Shown here: in pieces, positions 35,476-44,452 of the stretch
Layout of the letters: each line of letters starts with the position of its first letter
Numbering within the stretch: the first letter of the stretch is position 1
Source: an uncultured Alphaproteobacteria bacterium
GTDB lineage: Bacteria > Pseudomonadota > Alphaproteobacteria > HIMB59 > GCA-002718135
Direction of reading: 5' to 3'
Length of the DNA stretch: 49,476 nucleotides
NCBI GenBank assembly: GCA_902586695.1
Contig: CACIIL010000006.1
Location: 1 to 49,476 of the forward strand
Translations under genes and position numbers: made by a program
Notes under the pieces: model-generated
What the model saw: only the letters and a program-made list of their open reading frames with translations
Told to the model about the DNA's origin: nothing
Database searches by the model: none

Positions 35476-35992
35476 TATTTTTTTTCCAATACTTCTCTAT
35501 TTCATCTGAATAACCAAATGCACTTTTGTGAGCTAATCTTGATGTATATAATATCCCGTTAAGATGATCAAATTCATGTTGAATAATCCTGGCATGAATT
35601 CCTTCAACTTCTTTAGAAATTTCATTGCCATTTATATCTAATGCAGAATATTTTATACTTTTATATCTTCTTACTAATCCAGACATACCAGGTATTGAAA
35701 GGCACCCTTCCCAGTCATCCTCTGTCTCATCTGTTGTTTTTTCAACTATTGGATTTATCAATACTGAAATTTTGATATTTTCGGTATCTTCAATTTCAGG
35801 ATCCCTTAAAATAAAAAGTTTATGACTTAAATGAACTTGTGGTGCTGCCAAACCTATTCCATTATAATCAACCATAGTCTGAGACATATCAAACACAATT
35901 TTTTTTAAATCAATACTCGATAAATCATTAATTTCATTTGTTTTTTTTATTAAAACAGGATGACCCAATTTAGCTATTTTTAAGATTGCCAC
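35456..35992 (-). CDS. def: Peptide deformylase
   Basis: Removes the formyl group from the N-terminal Met of nascent chains. The 178-aa protein has motif 1 GIGLAAPQV (residues 45-53), motif 2 EGCLS with metal ligand C97, and motif 3 QHEFDHLNG with H139, E140 and H143. The start is GTG at 35990-35992; the ATG three bases upstream is out of frame. On the minus strand a TATATT hexamer lies just before the start (about 35998-36003), compatible with a leaderless message. It is divergent from rpsU (97 bp). Confidence 0.95.
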   Translation of the reverse strand: MAILKIAKLGHPVLIKKTNEINDLSSIDLKKIVFDMSQTMVDYNGIGLAAPQVHLSHKLFILRDPEIEDTENIKISVLINPIVEKTTDETEDDWEGCLSIPGMSGLVRRYKSIKYSALDINGNEISKEVEGIHARIIQHEFDHLNGILYTSRLAHKSAFGYSDEIEKYWKKNNAKESK

Positions 35993-36089
35993 ATCTAATA
36001 TATAATCATTATCATCAAATATACCAATTCTTTTATAGATATTTGAGTATTTGCATAAATTAATACTATGTGTTAAATGCCATCAAATT
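35993..36089. promoter_or_regulatory. 97-bp divergent promoter region, def / rpsU
   Basis: All transcription of rpsU and of def-COQ9 must start in or near this gap. On the minus strand the TATATATTAG sequence sits immediately before the def GTG. On the plus strand TTGAGT (about 36041) and TAATACTATG (about 36061-36070) are possible -35/-10 elements for rpsU. I see no Shine-Dalgarno before rpsU. The assignments are tentative. Confidence 0.3.
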
Positions 36090-36287
36090 ATGACACTGCA
36101 AGTAAATGTAAAAGACAATAATATCGAGCAAGCTCTAAGAAGTCTTAAAAAAAAGATGCAAAGAGAAGGTCTTTATAAAGAAATGAAACTAAGAAAACAT
36201 TTTGAAAAACCTTGTTTAAAAAGGGCTAGGGAAAAAGAAGAAAATATTCGTAGAGCAAGAAAAACAGCAAGAAGAAATAATATTTAA
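36090..36287 (+). CDS. rpsU: 30S ribosomal protein S21
   Basis: The 65-aa basic protein matches S21: [20 protein letters not shown], then [20 protein letters not shown] and a KTARRN tail. The frame extends upstream to 36051, but those 13 residues ([12 protein letters not shown]) are not S21-like, so the ATG at 36090 is preferred. The stop overlaps convergent pntB by 4 bp. Confidence 0.95.
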   Translation: MTLQVNVKDNNIEQALRSLKKKMQREGLYKEMKLRKHFEKPCLKRAREKEENIRRARKTARRNNI

Positions 36288-37675
36288 CCTAAACTTTTAA
36301 CTATATCCTCACACATCTTTTTAGCATCACCAAATAACATAGTTGTGTTATCTCTATAAAAAAGTTCGTTATCTACACCGGAGTAACCCGTAGCCATTGA
36401 CCTTTTTATAAATAAAACAGTTTGAGATTTTTCAACATCCAATATTGGCATTCCATAAATTGGTGAAGACTTGTCTGTTTTTGCAGCGGGATTTGTTACA
36501 TCATTAGCACCAATTACAAAAGAAACTTCTGTCATAGGAAAATCATGGTTAATTTCTTCTAATTCTAAAACTTCTTCATACTCTACATTTGCTTCTGCTA
36601 ATAATACATTCATGTGACCTGGCATTCTTCCTGCTACTGGATGAATAGCATATCTAACATTTATGCCTTCATTTTTTAATATATCACTCATTTCTCTTAA
36701 TGCATGTTGTGCTTGTGCAACTGCCATACCATAACCAGGTACTATTATAACTGAGTCTGCATTCTTTAAAACATAAGCTGCGTCTTCAGCATTTCCTTGT
36801 TTTACAACTTTATCAGAATTGTCTGAAGATGAACTAGAAGATTGTTCTCCACCAAAACCTCCTAGAACAACACTTATGATTGATCTATTCATTCCTTTAC
36901 TCATTATGTAACTAAGAATAGCTCCAGAAGCACCGACAAGTGCTCCAGTAATAATAAGCAAATTGTTACTTAAAGTGAAACCAATACCACAGGCAGCCCA
37001 ACCAGAGTAAGAGTTTAACATAGATACTACAACTGGCATGTCAGCACCACCAATAGGAATTACAACCAAAAAACCAAGTATAATTGAAACTAAAACTATT
37101 GACCAAAATATTGTAGGTGATTGGTTTCTTACAAATAAAAATATAAGAATAATAATAAATATTAAAATTAAAGCATTAATACTGTGTTGAAATTTAAATA
37201 CAATGGGTTTGCCAGACACAGTACCTTGAAGTTTTCCAAAAGCTAAAACAGATCCAGAAAATGTAATAGCTCCAATAAAGGTTCCTATACTCATTTCAAT
37301 TAAGCTACTCATTCCAATTGATCCAATATTTCCAATACCAAATGCCATAGGATCATAAAATGCAGCAGCAGCAACAAAAACAGCAGCTATACCTACTAAA
37401 CTATGAAAAGCTGCTACCAATTGAGGAAGAGCAGTCATTTCTATTCTTAAAGCAATAAATGTACCTATTGCCCCTCCTACTAAAATTGCTGAACCTATTT
37501 CAACATAACTAAGTACAGATTTAAACATAAGCGTAGTAATAATTGCAATAATCATACCAACTACTCCAAATATATTACCTAATCTAGATGACTCTGGATG
37601 TGATAAACCCCTAAGAGCAAAAATGAATAATAGAGCTGATACAAGATATAAAATTGCAACTATGTTAGATGACAT
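36284..37675 (-). CDS. pntB: NAD(P) transhydrogenase subunit beta
   Basis: PntB carries most of the proton channel and the NADP(H)-binding domain III of the energy-linked transhydrogenase, which uses the proton gradient to make NADPH. The 463-aa protein has eight or nine N-terminal helices (to about residue 265), then after a Ser-rich linker domain III with [46 protein letters not shown] and [17 protein letters not shown]. It is the last gene of pntAa-pntAb-pntB (3-bp spacing). Confidence 0.97.
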   Translation of the reverse strand: MSSNIVAILYLVSALLFIFALRGLSHPESSRLGNIFGVVGMIIAIITTLMFKSVLSYVEIGSAILVGGAIGTFIALRIEMTALPQLVAAFHSLVGIAAVFVAAAAFYDPMAFGIGNIGSIGMSSLIEMSIGTFIGAITFSGSVLAFGKLQGTVSGKPIVFKFQHSINALILIFIIILIFLFVRNQSPTIFWSIVLVSIILGFLVVIPIGGADMPVVVSMLNSYSGWAACGIGFTLSNNLLIITGALVGASGAILSYIMSKGMNRSIISVVLGGFGGEQSSSSSSDNSDKVVKQGNAEDAAYVLKNADSVIIVPGYGMAVAQAQHALREMSDILKNEGINVRYAIHPVAGRMPGHMNVLLAEANVEYEEVLELEEINHDFPMTEVSFVIGANDVTNPAAKTDKSSPIYGMPILDVEKSQTVLFIKRSMATGYSGVDNELFYRDNTTMLFGDAKKMCEDIVKSLG

Positions 37676-37678
37676 CTA

Positions 37679-37993
37679 TTAAGCCTTTTTTTGTTTTTTC
37701 GTTTTCTTCTTAAACATCGACAACATCCTGTATGTAACTATAAAGCCCCCAAAAATGTTTACTGATGCAAGAACAACTGCAATAATTCCAAATATTTTCG
37801 AAGTTTCATAACCAAGAGGTCCTGCTGCAAGGATAGCTCCAACAATAATAACACTTGAAATTGCATTTGTTACACCCATTAATGGACTATGTAAAGCAGG
37901 TGTAACTGACCAAACAACATAGTAACCAATTATACATGCTAAAAAAAATACAGTTAAACCTATAACAAAAACTTCTGAACTATGAGCTTCCAT
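37679..37993 (-). CDS. pntAb: NAD(P) transhydrogenase subunit alpha 2 (membrane part)
   Basis: The 104-aa protein has three or four transmembrane helices with the family motif YYVVWSVTPALHSPLMGVTN and GGFIVTYRMLSMF. It supplies the membrane helices that in E. coli are fused to PntA; in alphaproteobacteria they are a separate gene. The tail is lysine-rich (FKKKTKKQKKA). It directly abuts pntAa. Confidence 0.95.
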   Translation of the reverse strand: MEAHSSEVFVIGLTVFFLACIIGYYVVWSVTPALHSPLMGVTNAISSVIIVGAILAAGPLGYETSKIFGIIAVVLASVNIFGGFIVTYRMLSMFKKKTKKQKKA

Positions 37994-39115
37994 TTATTTA
38001 AACTGCTCCAATCTTATTGAACCATTTTCAGTTAAAACTACTGCGTTAACAATTTCATCTTCCCAATCAAGGTTAATTTCATTTTTTTCTTTATTTACAA
38101 TTAAACTCAAAAAATTAAAAATATTTTTTGCATATAAAGCTGATGCATCTTTTGCTACTCGCCCAGGTACATTGGCATATCCTAAAATCTTTACCCCTTT
38201 ATGATCTATAACCTTGCCCAATTCACTTAAAGGGCAGTTTCCACCTGCCTCAACAGCTAGATCTACAACAACTGAACCAGAAGCCATTGATTCAACCATA
38301 TCTTGTGAAATTAATGTAGGTGCAGTTTTACCTGGTATTAAAGCAGTACAAATAACAATATCTTGTTTAGCAATTGTTTCTGCTATTAGTTTAGCTTGTT
38401 TTTTTTTATAATCTTCACTCATTTCTTTAGCATATCCACCTTCTGTTTCGCCAACTGAAGCCTCTTCTTCTTCAACCATAATAAATTTTCCGCCAAGACT
38501 TTCTACTTGTTCTTTAGTAGCGCTTCTAACGTCTGTTGCAGAAACTATAGCACCTAATCTTTTGGCAGTAGCTATTGCTTGTAGTCCAGCTACGCCAACT
38601 CCCAAAACCATAACTTTTGCAGGATTGACACGTCCAGCAGCTGTCATCATCATTGGAAAGGCTTTTCCAAATTGTTCCGCCGCATCAATAACACTTCTAT
38701 AACCAGCTAAATTTGCCTGAGATGACAAAACATCCATACTTTGAGCTCTACTTATTCTTGGAATTAGCTCCATGCAGCAAGAGATAATTTTTTTATTATT
38801 TAAGGTATTAAGATATTTTTTATTTTCATAAGGATTTAAGATTCCTATTAAAACAGATTCTTGCTTAAGATTGTTTAAATCATTTTCTTCAGGAATCCTT
38901 ACACACAAACAGATATCAGAATTTAAACATTCTTTTCTTGAAACAATTTTTGCACCACCCTCTAAATATAATTCGTTAGGATAGCCTGAAGTAATTCCAG
39001 CACCGTCTTGAACTAAAACATCTAAATTTAAACGTTGAAAAATTTTTATTAAGTCTGGTGTTAGTGAGACTCTGTTTTCATTAATATTTTGTTCTTTTAA
39101 AACTGCTATCTGCAT
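37994..39115 (-). CDS. pntAa: NAD(P) transhydrogenase subunit alpha 1 (NAD-binding)
   Basis: The 373-aa soluble domain I binds NAD(H). Visible features are the N-terminal KEQNINENRVSLTPD block, MMTAAGRVNPAKVMVLGVGVAGLQAIATAKRLGA (Rossmann loop GVGVAG), the RDQ-loop region EMIPRISRAQSMD-like MELIPRISRAQSMD, and GGNCPLSE. The operon order aarF, pntAa, pntAb, pntB has spacers of 6, 0 and 3 bp. Confidence 0.96.
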   Translation of the reverse strand: MQIAVLKEQNINENRVSLTPDLIKIFQRLNLDVLVQDGAGITSGYPNELYLEGGAKIVSRKECLNSDICLCVRIPEENDLNNLKQESVLIGILNPYENKKYLNTLNNKKIISCCMELIPRISRAQSMDVLSSQANLAGYRSVIDAAEQFGKAFPMMMTAAGRVNPAKVMVLGVGVAGLQAIATAKRLGAIVSATDVRSATKEQVESLGGKFIMVEEEEASVGETEGGYAKEMSEDYKKKQAKLIAETIAKQDIVICTALIPGKTAPTLISQDMVESMASGSVVVDLAVEAGGNCPLSELGKVIDHKGVKILGYANVPGRVAKDASALYAKNIFNFLSLIVNKEKNEINLDWEDEIVNAVVLTENGSIRLEQFK

Positions 39116-39121
39116 AAGGTT

Positions 39122-40462
39122 TTATAATTGTAGGTTTACTAACTTTAAAGTGTTTTGTTGTCGCTCTGTTAATTTTTTTTCACTAAAATTATCAATTAAT
39201 TCATGAAAAACTCTATACCAGTTAACTTCAGCTTTTAGATGCATGAATACTGAACCAAGACCTACAGCTGCTCTATCCATAAAGACAAATTCTTTTGGAG
39301 GTTTTACACCCCCAATTTTCTTTAATTCTCTATGAACTTCAGAAGCTATTTGCGCTCCATAGATACCATTTTCGCTTTCTTGGATTTTCTGAACTTTATC
39401 CTCCATTAATGGTCCATATAAAAAATTTGCCCATTTACTTAAAACTTGTAACTTTTCTCTAGTAATATCGTCAAATCCCCATTGCTCATATGCGTGAACA
39501 GCTAGCGCTTCATCATTTTTTTGGAGGGCATAATATAAATCAATAACACCTTGAATAAACTTGGATTTAAATATTCGCATACATCCAAAATCATACAAGT
39601 TAATACTCAAATCTTTTTGAACAGAATAATTACCTAAGTGAGGGTCACCGTGTATAACACCATATTCAAAAAAAGGTTTATACCATGCATAATACATATT
39701 TCTTGCAAGTAAATTTCTAATTTCTTTTTTAGATTCTTTATAAGTTAATATTGATTTTCCTTCTAACCAAGACATTGTTAATAATCTTTTAGTACTATAT
39801 TTTTCAAAAGTTTTTGGAACATGTATAAAAGAATTTTTTTCAAAAATTTTATTAAAAACACTCATTAATTTTTTTTCTCTTTCGTAATCTAATTCTTCAT
39901 TTAATCTTTGAGTTATTTCTTTATAGACCTCTTCTGTTTTTATTGCTTTATTATAACTTTGGTAAATTGAAAAAATCATTTTTAATTGAGACAAATCTGC
40001 ATTAACTGCTGATTGCATATCTGGATATTGAAGCTTACAAGCTACTTTCTCAGAATTATTCAAAATTGCTTTATGAACTTGGCCTAAAGATGCAGCTCTA
40101 GTTGCTTCTTTGTCGAATTCTTTAAATTTTTTTTGCCAATCTTGCGAAAGTTCTGTTGCCATTCTTCTTTTAACAAATAACCATCCCATTGGAGGTGCAT
40201 TAGATTGTAAGTGCATTAATTCTTTGGTGTACTCATCTGGTAACAAATCAGGAATAGTTGCAGAGAGCTGGGCTACCTTCATGAGAGGTCCCTTTATGCC
40301 ACCTAAAGCTTCTCTAATCTCCAACGCATGCTTCTCTTTATCAAGTTTTACACCTAAATATTTTTGACTTGCTAACTTTGTAGCTAACTTACCTACTACT
40401 CCTCCAACCTGAGCATATCTTTTTATTTGCTTTGTAATTGATCTAGATTCATCTTCATTCAT
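39122..40462 (-). CDS. ABC1/ADCK (UbiB-like) atypical kinase family protein
   Basis: The 446-aa protein has the ABC1 N-terminal signature (GPLMKVAQLSATIPDLLPDE, LQSNAPPM), the Ala-rich loop AASLGQVHKA, the catalytic GVIHGDPHLGNY and the metal-binding DFG (LYDFGCMRIF). Family members support coenzyme Q biosynthesis or lipid transport. Canonical UbiB has two C-terminal membrane helices, which I do not see here. Being between pepF and pntAa in one operon does not fix its client. Confidence 0.9.
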   Translation of the reverse strand: MNEDESRSITKQIKRYAQVGGVVGKLATKLASQKYLGVKLDKEKHALEIREALGGIKGPLMKVAQLSATIPDLLPDEYTKELMHLQSNAPPMGWLFVKRRMATELSQDWQKKFKEFDKEATRAASLGQVHKAILNNSEKVACKLQYPDMQSAVNADLSQLKMIFSIYQSYNKAIKTEEVYKEITQRLNEELDYEREKKLMSVFNKIFEKNSFIHVPKTFEKYSTKRLLTMSWLEGKSILTYKESKKEIRNLLARNMYYAWYKPFFEYGVIHGDPHLGNYSVQKDLSINLYDFGCMRIFKSKFIQGVIDLYYALQKNDEALAVHAYEQWGFDDITREKLQVLSKWANFLYGPLMEDKVQKIQESENGIYGAQIASEVHRELKKIGGVKPPKEFVFMDRAAVGLGSVFMHLKAEVNWYRVFHELIDNFSEKKLTERQQNTLKLVNLQL

Positions 40463-42262
40463 TTACAAATTTTCCAATTCATCAATTAAATTTTCAATAA
40501 CGCTTATACCTTTTTTCCAAAAAGATTTTTTAGATAAATCTAGATTAAATGGTTTAAGTAATTCATCATATTTTTTAGAACCTCCACTTTTAAGCAGATT
40601 AATATATTTATTTTCAAAATCATTAAATCCTTTTTCATAAATATTGAATAAAGAATTAACTAAACAATCACCAAATGCATAAGCATAAACATAAAAAGGT
40701 GAATGGATAAAATGAGGAATATAACTCCAAAAATATTTATATTCATCTTCATATTTAATTGATGGCCCTAGACTATTTTTTTGAATATCCATCCATATAG
40801 AGCAAATTTTATCAATGCTTAATTCTGAATTTTTTCTTAAGTTATGAATTTCTTTCTCAAATTGAAAAAAAGCAATTTGTCTCACTACAGTATTCAACAT
40901 ATCTTCAACTTTATTTGCCAATAAAGCTTTTCTTTCTTTTTTAGAGTCTGTTTGTTTTAAAATTGATTTAAATGTTAACATTTCTCCAAATACACTTGCA
41001 GTTTCAGCCAAAGTTAAAGGAGTTGATGCATTGAAATGACTTTGATTTTTACCAGCAAGGTATTGATGAACACCATGACCTAACTCATGGGCTAATGTTG
41101 CTACATCTCTTGCTTTTCCTTGGAAATTAACAAGAATAAATGGGTGAGCAGATGCAACAGTAGAAGCTGCAAATGCACCAGGCGATTTTCCTTCTAAAAC
41201 TGGTGAATGTATCCATTTTTTATCAAAAAATTTTTTTACTATGACTCCTATATCTTTGTTAAATTCTGAGTAGGCATCAATAACTGTATTACTTGCCTGA
41301 TCCCAGGTATAAGTTTTAGAACTCTGAAATGGCAAGGGTGCATTTCTGTCCCAATACATTAAATATTTTTTTTTAAACCATTTGGCTTTTAAAGAATAGT
41401 AACGATGTGATAATTTTGGATAAGAGTCCACTACTGAATTAACCAAGCTATCTACTACATCATCTTCAACAACATTTGATAAATTTCTAGCGCTTACTGG
41501 AGTTGGTAATTTTCTCCAATTATCATTTATTGATTTATCTTTTGCAAGAGTATTAGTAATTGTAGAAAATATTTTTATATTAGTTCCTAATACTTCACCA
41601 ACAGATTTAGCTGCCATTTTTCTAGTAGCTTCTTTGTTATCTGATAATAAATTAAAAATTTGAGCACTTGTTAATTGTTCTTTTTTAAAAGGAAATTTCA
41701 AAGAAGCAATAACATCATCAAATAATCTAATCCAAGCCGATCGAGATGTTATACTTTTATCTTGAAGGATCTTTTCAATCTTTAAATCTAGTTGATAAGG
41801 TTTAAAAGACCTTTTATTAATTATCCAATTTTTATATATATTAAGTTTTTGATCTTTAAATAATTGTATAAGAGATCTATCACTTATTTGATTTAACTCT
41901 AGAGTAAAGAAAATTATTGAAGAAGCATAATTTGTTATTGTTTCTTGCATTTGTTGAAAAAAAATTTTGTTTTTTTCATTATTTCCATCTTCTGCTACTA
42001 ATAAGTGTGCATAAGATAAAATCTTATCCATAAGAATATCAATTTCCTCAAGCTTAGTTATTGCTTTAAATAATTCCTCTGCACTTAATTTTTTAATATT
42101 ATTTATGTATTTTTTTTCAAACTTGGATGATTCAGATTTAATAATATTTAAATCTTTAGTTAAATTCTTGTCAGTTTTAGAGATATAAAGATCTCTTAAG
42201 TTCCAAACAGGCAGTTTTCCAAGGTTTTTTACTTCATTGATTTGATTATTTTTATTATTCAT
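40463..42262 (-). CDS. Oligoendopeptidase F-type M3 family metallopeptidase
   Basis: A cytoplasmic zinc peptidase of 599 aa that cleaves short peptides. It has HELGH (residues 392-396, in ATLAHELGHGVHQ), the third ligand E420 in LTLAETASVFGE and the C-terminal FYVYAYAFGDCLV region typical of PepF. It abuts the ABC1 gene with no spacer and probably leads the transhydrogenase operon. Its substrate range is unknown. Confidence 0.94.
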   Translation of the reverse strand: MNNKNNQINEVKNLGKLPVWNLRDLYISKTDKNLTKDLNIIKSESSKFEKKYINNIKKLSAEELFKAITKLEEIDILMDKILSYAHLLVAEDGNNEKNKIFFQQMQETITNYASSIIFFTLELNQISDRSLIQLFKDQKLNIYKNWIINKRSFKPYQLDLKIEKILQDKSITSRSAWIRLFDDVIASLKFPFKKEQLTSAQIFNLLSDNKEATRKMAAKSVGEVLGTNIKIFSTITNTLAKDKSINDNWRKLPTPVSARNLSNVVEDDVVDSLVNSVVDSYPKLSHRYYSLKAKWFKKKYLMYWDRNAPLPFQSSKTYTWDQASNTVIDAYSEFNKDIGVIVKKFFDKKWIHSPVLEGKSPGAFAASTVASAHPFILVNFQGKARDVATLAHELGHGVHQYLAGKNQSHFNASTPLTLAETASVFGEMLTFKSILKQTDSKKERKALLANKVEDMLNTVVRQIAFFQFEKEIHNLRKNSELSIDKICSIWMDIQKNSLGPSIKYEDEYKYFWSYIPHFIHSPFYVYAYAFGDCLVNSLFNIYEKGFNDFENKYINLLKSGGSKKYDELLKPFNLDLSKKSFWKKGISVIENLIDELENL

Positions 42263-42288
42263 AGTATGAATTCAATATAGGTATTAAT

Positions 42289-42308
42289 TATAATGTTTTT
42301 AGGGAGGT
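42289..42308 (+). promoter_or_regulatory. TATAAT box and strong Shine-Dalgarno upstream of the acyl-CoA synthetase
   Basis: A perfect TATAAT (42289-42294) is followed by GGGAGGT (42302-42308), which ends 8 bases before the ATG at 42317. The ribosome site is unusually strong for this window, where most genes have weak or no Shine-Dalgarno. No convincing -35 lies 16-18 bp upstream. The leader would be about 16 bases. Confidence 0.5.
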
Positions 42309-42316
42309 AAAGTCAA

Positions 42317-44107
42317 ATGTCCATAAATTTTGATGAATATAATAATATTATTAGTATGTTTTTTAAAAAATCTACAGAGCTTCAAGACAAACCTTATTTG
42401 TGGAAAAAACATGATAATGATTTTAAATCCCTATCATGGAAAGAAGTTGAATCATTAGTAAAGGCAGTGTCTAGATCACTTTTAGATATTGGAATATTAA
42501 AAGGAGATCGTGTAGTAATATTATCTGAAAATAGACCTGAATGGCAAATTGCGGACCTCGCAATTATGGCTATAGGGGCGATAACTGTTCCTGTTTATAC
42601 TACAAGCACTACTCAAGATTATAGTCATGTTATAAATCATTCTGGAGCAAGATGCATGATAATATCTTCTCATGAACTGTGTTTAAAAGCGTTGCCTGCT
42701 GTAGAAAATTCTACTGATTGTAAAAGTGTAATTAAAATAAATCAAGACAGTCATTCTTATGATAACCCAGTTAATATTTTAAAATGGAATGAACTAGTTG
42801 AAAAAAATACTAATGATAATTATAATTTTGAAGAAGAGATTAAAAGTATTAAAAGATCTGATACAGCATGCATAATATACACATCTGGAACAGGAGGTAA
42901 TCCTAAAGGTGTTATGTTGAGTCATGGAGCAATGCTATCAAACTGTACTGGTGCAAAAATTTTACTTCAAAATCTTTTAGATGGAATGGATGAAATAAAG
43001 TTTCTTTCTTGGCTACCTCTATCACATTCTTATGAACATACTTTACAATTCTTTACATTAGGTATTGGTGCTCAGGTTTATTATTCAGAAGGAATTGATA
43101 AGCTTGTAGTTAATATGGGTGAAGTTAGTCCTCATTTCATGACTGCTGTTCCAAGATTTTATGATTCCTTGCATACAAGAATTTCACAAGGATTAAAAAA
43201 GCAAGGCAAGTTAAGCCAGTCACTTTTCTCTACTACCTTAAGATTAGGAAAGAAAAAATATAATGGTGAAAAACTTACCTTATTAGAAAACATAACTAAC
43301 AATATTCTTGATAAATTAGTTAGGAGAAAAGTTAACAAAAGATTTGGTGGTTCATTAAAAGCCCTTATTTCTGGTGGATCGGCTCTTAATTTTGAAGTTG
43401 GTCTTTATTTAACAGCTTTGGGATTACCTTTGCTTCAAGGTTATGGTCAAACAGAAACTGCACCAGTTGTATCTGCAAACCCACCTGAAAAAGTTAAATT
43501 AGATACTGTTGGTAAATTATTTCATGGAGTGCAAGTAAAAATTGCTGATGATGGTGAAATTTTAGTTAGTGGGGAAAATGTAATGAATGGATATTGGAAT
43601 GACCCTGAATCAACTTCAAAAACAATTATTAATGGTTGGGTACATACAGGCGATATTGGTGAATTTGATAATGAAGATTATTTGAAAATAACAGATAGAA
43701 AAAAAGATATCATAGTAAATGCGGGAGGTGATAACATCTCACCTTCAAGAATTGAGGCCAAACTAGATATTGAACCAGAAATATCTCAATCTATGTTATA
43801 CGGTGATTTTAAGAATTATCTTGTTGCAGTAATTGTACCTGAAAAAGATTTTTCAATTAATTGGGCTAAAGAAAATTCAAAAAATGACGATTTAAAATCA
43901 ATTATTGAAGATGATGATTTTAATAAAGTTATTAAAGATGTTGTATCTAGGGTAAATAAAAATTTATCTGTTATTGAACAAGTTAGAAAATTTATATTGA
44001 TAGATCATGAATTTACTATTGAAAATAGTATGATGACACCCTCAATGAAAGTAAGACGTTTTAAAGTAAAAGATAAATATGGAAAAAAATTAGAAGATCT
44101 TTATTAA
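42317..44107 (+). CDS. Long-chain acyl-CoA synthetase (AMP-binding, FadD-like)
   Basis: The 596-aa protein is an AMP-forming ligase with the P-loop IIYTSGTGGNPKGVML (residues 186-201), LPLSHSYEHT, the acyl-adenylate motif GYGQTETAP, GWVHTGDIGEFD and the hinge DRKKDIIVNAGGDNISP. The length and the FadD15-like LSHSYEHTLQF block favour long-chain fatty acids, but chain length cannot be fixed from sequence. It is a single-gene unit, divergent from pepF and 2 bp from convergent DUF1244. Confidence 0.92.
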   Translation: MSINFDEYNNIISMFFKKSTELQDKPYLWKKHDNDFKSLSWKEVESLVKAVSRSLLDIGILKGDRVVILSENRPEWQIADLAIMAIGAITVPVYTTSTTQDYSHVINHSGARCMIISSHELCLKALPAVENSTDCKSVIKINQDSHSYDNPVNILKWNELVEKNTNDNYNFEEEIKSIKRSDTACIIYTSGTGGNPKGVMLSHGAMLSNCTGAKILLQNLLDGMDEIKFLSWLPLSHSYEHTLQFFTLGIGAQVYYSEGIDKLVVNMGEVSPHFMTAVPRFYDSLHTRISQGLKKQGKLSQSLFSTTLRLGKKKYNGEKLTLLENITNNILDKLVRRKVNKRFGGSLKALISGGSALNFEVGLYLTALGLPLLQGYGQTETAPVVSANPPEKVKLDTVGKLFHGVQVKIADDGEILVSGENVMNGYWNDPESTSKTIINGWVHTGDIGEFDNEDYLKITDRKKDIIVNAGGDNISPSRIEAKLDIEPEISQSMLYGDFKNYLVAVIVPEKDFSINWAKENSKNDDLKSIIEDDDFNKVIKDVVSRVNKNLSVIEQVRKFILIDHEFTIENSMMTPSMKVRRFKVKDKYGKKLEDLY

Positions 44108-44109
44108 TA

Positions 44110-44394
44110 TTATTTATTTTTATATTTTTCTAACTTTTCTTTACTAACTTCTTTCTGATATTTATTTTTCCATTCCTCATAAGGCATTCCATAAATTAAT
44201 TCTCTTGATTTGCCATAATCTAAATTAATTTTTCTTTTTTCTGCTGCAGACAAGTACCATTTAGAAAGACAATTACGACAAAATCCAGATAAATTCATTA
44301 GATCTATATTTTGTACATCTTTTCTTTTCTGAAGATGATATATTAATCTTTCTGCAACATCGGCTAACAACTCTCTATCAAATTTTTTATCCAT
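44110..44394 (-). CDS. DUF1244 family protein
   Basis: The 94-aa protein matches DUF1244: HLQKRKDVQNIDLMNLSGFC, RNCLSKWYLSAA and YGKSRELIYGMPYEEWKNKY. The family is small and helical with a conserved CxxC pair (GFCRNC), has a solved structural-genomics representative, and lacks an assigned function. It is 58 bp from the divergent pyk start. Confidence 0.88.
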   Translation of the reverse strand: MDKKFDRELLADVAERLIYHLQKRKDVQNIDLMNLSGFCRNCLSKWYLSAAEKRKINLDYGKSRELIYGMPYEEWKNKYQKEVSKEKLEKYKNK

Positions 44395-44452
44395 AATTGC
44401 TCAATTAAGTTTAATTTCAGTTAAATTATATATATATAGTTATCCTAATTAA

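Noticed and set aside
36051-36089. Extended S21 N-terminus with a CxxC (CVKC)
   Set aside because: S21 proteins begin close to the VxVxDNN block; the extension has no counterpart and overlaps the likely promoter.
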